Positions 6,370 through 9,079 of a stretch of 9,079 nucleotides of DNA are shown in pieces (position 1 is the stretch's first letter; every line of letters begins with the position of its first letter). The notes below the pieces were generated by a model. That model had not been told where the DNA came from, did no database searches, and saw nothing but the letters and a program-made list of their open reading frames with translations. The stretch covers positions 1 to 9,079 of the forward strand of contig CAJMNK010000073.1 in assembly GCA_905214905.1 (NCBI GenBank), written 5' to 3'. A program made the position numbers and the translations under genes. Source of the stretch: an uncultured bacterium. Its GTDB lineage: Bacteria > Actinomycetota > Coriobacteriia > Coriobacteriales > Coriobacteriaceae.

Positions 6370-6546
6370 GCCAAAGGCCCCGTTGGGCGAGATGTCGAAC
6401 GGGAAGGTGCCGCAGCGATTGAACGCGGCGATAAACATGCGGATGGCGTTGGACGGCGTGGTGCCCACGAGCTGGGTTGCCGCCGCGAAGGCTGCCTTCT
6501 CCTCGGGCAAGACCTTCGCGACAACCGGGGTCATGTGTTCTGCCAT
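6325..6546 (-). CDS. RelB/DinJ-family antitoxin, orphan, C-terminus replaced by repeat DNA
   Basis: This 73-residue protein has a RelB/DinJ-type ribbon-helix-helix region. Residues 7-51 carry the expected pattern: a strand at VVAKVL, a helix PEEKAAFAAATQLVG, then TPSNAIRMFIAAFNRCG and the family hallmark FPFDI (48-52). ATG at 6546 follows a GGAAG ribosome site. Usual members run 80-95 residues and use the part after PFD to bind and block the toxin. Here only about eight such residues remain before KDCPQRLVVEERPQ (60-73), which is encoded by the 27-bp tandem repeat. No YafQ/RelE-type toxin gene lies on either side. The protein may still bind DNA but probably cannot neutralise a cognate toxin; it could be a decaying remnant. 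Confidence 0.65.
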   Translation of the reverse strand: MAEHMTPVVAKVLPEEKAAFAAATQLVGTTPSNAIRMFIAAFNRCGTFPFDISPNGAFGKDCPQRLVVEERPQ

Positions 6547-6660
6547 GGCGCTTCCTTTTTGAAACGACGGTGGTGCGGATAGATGCGGGCCACGCGGCTG
6601 GGCGACGGGCTGTGAAGGCAACCCGATTGGCCCGCATCCGGAGTTTGTTTCTGCGGCGTT

Positions 6661-6689
6661 GGTATTACTTGGTATTCCTAAGTATTACC
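6661..6689. promoter_or_regulatory. 29-bp dyad upstream of the antitoxin, candidate autoregulatory operator
   Basis: GGTATTACTT (6661-6670) and AAGTATTACC (6680-6689) are inverse complements with one mismatched pair, around the centre GGTATTCCT. Extra GGTATT half-sites occur at 6671 and, inverted, at about 6701. The block is AT-rich within GC-rich DNA and lies about 115 bases before the antitoxin ATG. RelB/DinJ proteins usually repress their own promoters through such palindromes. The leftward -10 is not clear to me. Confidence 0.4.
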
Positions 6690-6761
6690 CCACAGATAGA
6701 ATACCACACCCGACCCCATGGGGACGGAGGAAAACGGATCATTTTGTTGCTGAGTTAGTAT

Positions 6762-8141
6762 TTAGAGCGTGATGATGTCCGAGATATTGAGGACCTGAGC
6801 GTCGACGGCATCGTGCGTAGCAAGCAACAGCATGCGACCGTCGAGCAAGTCGAGCACGACCTCGGCGCATGCGTCGCGCGCAGCGGTATCTAGACCGGTA
6901 AAGGGCTCGTCCAGAATCACCGCGTCGCCTGGGCACAGCAGGGCTCGGGCAATCTCGACGCGACGGCGCTGCCCGCCCGAGAGCTCGGCCACACGAGCAT
7001 GCACATCGACCCCCGGCACCAGCAGGCGCAACAGAGCCGCGGCACTCGAGGCGTCCACGCGCGCGTCGGCGCACACCAGCACGTTATCCAGGGCAGAAAC
7101 GTCCTCGACTAGGCGCACATCCTGAAACACCATGGAACACGGCGCGCACTCCCCCGCCGCCAGTGCAAGCAACGTCGACTTGCCCACACCCGAGGCGCCC
7201 ATCACGCAGGTCCGTCCACCGGCGGGCACGCGAAGTACCAGTCCGTCAAGCGCCGGCGCCCAGAGCGCACGATCGCCCACAGCAAGCGCAAGCTCCGCCG
7301 CAACCCCGCCGCCAGCAGAACCGCCCGCACGCCCGTGCAAGCCGCGTCCATGCGACAGCACCGCCGCACGCCACGCCGCTGGCCCCGAAGCCCGCAGCAG
7401 CCACACCAGCACGCGCTCGCATGCCCACGAAGCCATAACAACCAGCACGGTCCAGGCCAGCAAATCGGCAGTCTCAATCAAAAGCTTCGCCTGATAGATG
7501 CGCTCGCCCACGGTGCCCGTCGCCATGCCGATCAGCTCCGCCGCCACACCGGCCTTCCAGCTCATGCCAATCACGGCGCGGGCACACGAAAGCACAAACG
7601 GCAGGACTTCGCGCCAGGTGTGGGCACAAAACAGTCGCCAGCCCCGCACGCCATGCAGACGAAACATCTGCTCCAGCGGTTTATCCGCTTGCATCAAGCC
7701 CTCGACCAACGAAAAATACACGCCCGGCAGAGCCATCAAAAAGACCGCTGCAATGCTCACGCGCGCCGACCCCAACCAAATGAGCAGCAGGACCACCACG
7801 CAGGCAACCGGTGTCGCCTTAACAAACGAAAGCGCCGGCGCCACCAAGCGGGCAAACGTCAGCGATCGCACCGAGACTCCCGCCAGTACGCCGCCGCACA
7901 CCGCGGCAAGCGCCAGCCCGCCCAAGATACGCGCACCCGAGCCTGCCAGAATCGCCCATGTGCTGGCATCGCATACCAGTCGCAGCAACGCCACCACGAC
8001 GGCACCCGGCCCCGGCAAAATCAACGGCTGCGCCACGAAACCCGCCATCAGCACCCACACGGCAAGCCAAAAGGCGGCAACGGCACCTGCTGCCGCCACC
8101 GCCTTCATACGCTCTGTCATTTGTCGAGCAAACGCACGCAC
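6762..8141 (-). CDS. ABC importer, permease fused to ATP-binding subunit (SsuC/TauC-SsuB/TauB type)
   Basis: This 459-residue inner-membrane protein joins two subunits normally encoded separately. Residues about 12-250 are a permease of the nitrate/sulfonate/taurine group: hydrophobic segments near 15-40, 64-90, 97-122, 128-146, 185-205 and 225-248, with an EAA-type coupling loop at about 157-185 (LEQMFRLHGVRGWRLF onward). Residues about 280-459 are the ATPase: Walker A GASGVGKST (315-323), Q-loop Gln340, signature LSGGQ (387-391), Walker B AVILDEP (407-413), D-loop Asp418 and His443. All catalytic motifs are intact. Only 19 residues separate Lys321 from Gln340, roughly half the usual distance, so part of the beta subdomain is missing. 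The GTG start at 8141 has GGAG 6 bases upstream and lies 3 bases after the stop of the binding-protein gene, so translation is probably coupled. ATG at 8120 lacks a ribosome site. Confidence 0.85.
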   Translation of the reverse strand: MRAFARQMTERMKAVAAAGAVAAFWLAVWVLMAGFVAQPLILPGPGAVVVALLRLVCDASTWAILAGSGARILGGLALAAVCGGVLAGVSVRSLTFARLVAPALSFVKATPVACVVVLLLIWLGSARVSIAAVFLMALPGVYFSLVEGLMQADKPLEQMFRLHGVRGWRLFCAHTWREVLPFVLSCARAVIGMSWKAGVAAELIGMATGTVGERIYQAKLLIETADLLAWTVLVVMASWACERVLVWLLRASGPAAWRAAVLSHGRGLHGRAGGSAGGGVAAELALAVGDRALWAPALDGLVLRVPAGGRTCVMGASGVGKSTLLALAAGECAPCSMVFQDVRLVEDVSALDNVLVCADARVDASSAAALLRLLVPGVDVHARVAELSGGQRRRVEIARALLCPGDAVILDEPFTGLDTAARDACAEVVLDLLDGRMLLLATHDAVDAQVLNISDIITL

Positions 8142-8144
8142 GGG

Positions 8145-9079
8145 CTACTCCATATAGTAGAAATCATCGGCCGGGAGCTTGCCGCCCACGGCGCTCGCGT
8201 CCGCATCGGCCAGCACCTGCAGGTACCCACCGAGCGCCGCCTTCATGTCCTTCCCCGTCTGGCACACGAGCATGCACCCGGGAATCGCCTTTTCGGCAAT
8301 CGCGGCGTTATCGACGATACCCGCATCGACCACGGCCTGTGCCCAATCTGCCGGCGCCGCGTTCACGGCCTCAACGCTCGCCGCATGGCAGCTCAAGAAT
8401 TCCGCCACGGCCTCGGGATGTTCCTCGGCAAAGGCCCGGCGCACCACGGTCACGCCCGTCAGCAAACGGGAGCCCGTGTCTCCTGCCAGCTCGTCCCACA
8501 CATCGGTCAGACTTACCGGCGCCGACAGCTTGCCTTCGCTCTTGGCGATGGCCGCCGTCTTGAACGGCTCGGGCAGCACGCCCACGGCAGACGGATCGGC
8601 AAGCAACGCCGACAGCACCTCGGTAGGCTCGCTCTTAAACTCAAGCGTCACCTGGCCGGTCAGGCCCGCGCGCTCCAGCAGGTAGTTCATGACGTACTCC
8701 GGCGTGGCGCCCTTGCCCGTCATATAGACGGTATGGCCCGCCAGATCGCCAAACGAGGCCACACTCGCGTCGCCCGTCACAACGTTCAGCACGCCCAGCG
8801 TGTTGATGTCGATGACCTGCGCCGCGCCCTCGGTCTTGTTGTAGAGCACGCTCGCCACGTTGGCGGGCACCAAGGCAATGTCGACATCGCCCTGAATGAC
8901 CTTGGGCACGATCTCGTCGGCCGCGGCGCTGATCGCAAAGTCGAACTCGTTATCCGTCTCGCCACTCGCTGCCTGGTCCATAAACTGCACCAGACCAATC
9001 GACGTCGGCCCCTTGAGCGAGGCGACGTGCACCTCGACCGGCTCGGCAGCAGCACCGGCGCCGTCCGTGGCAGCCGAGC
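8145..9079 (-). CDS. ABC transporter substrate-binding protein, NMT1/SsuA-like (start beyond window)
   Basis: The 3' 311 codons are visible and the frame stays open to the right edge. The protein has the type 2 periplasmic binding fold of the NMT1/SsuA group: VHVASLKGPTSIGLVQFM near the first strand, GDVDIALVPANVASVLYNKT, then DLAGHTVYMTGKGATPEYV, GVLPEPF, and a final GGKLPADDFYY, all features I associate with this family. The residues before it (SAATDGAGAAAEPVEV) form an Ala/Gly-rich linker, as seen after a lipoprotein cysteine; the signal peptide and lipobox would lie just outside. It should deliver the solute to the fused permease-ATPase that follows. The ligand cannot be told from sequence: sulfonates, taurine, nitrate, riboflavin or thiamine precursors are all taken up by relatives. 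A GTG at 9030-9032 is not the true start. Confidence 0.82.
   Translation of the reverse strand, partial: SAATDGAGAAAEPVEVHVASLKGPTSIGLVQFMDQAASGETDNEFDFAISAAADEIVPKVIQGDVDIALVPANVASVLYNKTEGAAQVIDINTLGVLNVVTGDASVASFGDLAGHTVYMTGKGATPEYVMNYLLERAGLTGQVTLEFKSEPTEVLSALLADPSAVGVLPEPFKTAAIAKSEGKLSAPVSLTDVWDELAGDTGSRLLTGVTVVRRAFAEEHPEAVAEFLSCHAASVEAVNAAPADWAQAVVDAGIVDNAAIAEKAIPGCMLVCQTGKDMKAALGGYLQVLADADASAVGGKLPADDFYYME

Noticed and set aside
5402..6562. A 386-codon rightward open frame across the CPBP gene and the antitoxin
   Set aside because: It is antisense to two genes with clear motifs and would read through the palindrome; no family resemblance.
6300..6760. CRISPR array or insertion sequence
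   Set aside because: Only two adjacent repeat units with no spacers, and no transposase gene or paired terminal repeats with target duplication.

Overview
This window is GC-rich bacterial DNA of an ordinary chromosomal type, interrupted by one AT-richer patch. FucO-type fermentation, a YgiQ radical SAM protein and an NMT1-like ABC transporter suggest an anaerobic gut bacterium. High-GC Coriobacteriia such as Collinsella fit best, but this is an inference from composition and gene content, with no rRNA or marker gene to confirm it.

Left part (1-2254): a leftward lactaldehyde reductase/iron alcohol dehydrogenase (fucO-like, 57-1223) has its own promoter region with two dyad sequences. A 412-base non-coding stretch with an AT-rich promoter follows, then a rightward LURP-one-like gene (1636-2175) of much lower GC than its neighbours. 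The gene ends at an exceptionally long inverted repeat (2186-2251), which also lies directly after the leftward YoaK-like gene.

Middle (2255-6274): a YoaK/DUF1275 membrane protein (leftward) and a YgiQ radical SAM protein (rightward) are divergent. Between them is a 12-bp perfect inverted repeat next to the likely ygiQ -10 box. YgiQ then converges on a CPBP intramembrane protease, and the two stop codons overlap inside a single CTAG.

Right part (6275-9079): all genes read leftward. An ABC importer is encoded by a substrate-binding protein (cut by the window edge), followed after 3 bases by a single polypeptide that fuses the permease to the ATPase. Downstream lies an orphan RelB/DinJ-like antitoxin with no toxin gene. 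Its last 14 codons fall in a 27-bp tandem repeat that forms part of a nearly perfect 38-bp palindrome, which looks like a REP-type element that has replaced the antitoxin's C-terminus and perhaps the toxin.

I see no tRNA, rRNA, CRISPR array, transposase or phage gene. No clearly new multi-gene system is visible. The most unusual items are the repeat-truncated antitoxin, the 38-bp palindrome, the 29-bp-stem hairpin, and the permease-ATPase fusion with its shortened nucleotide-binding domain.
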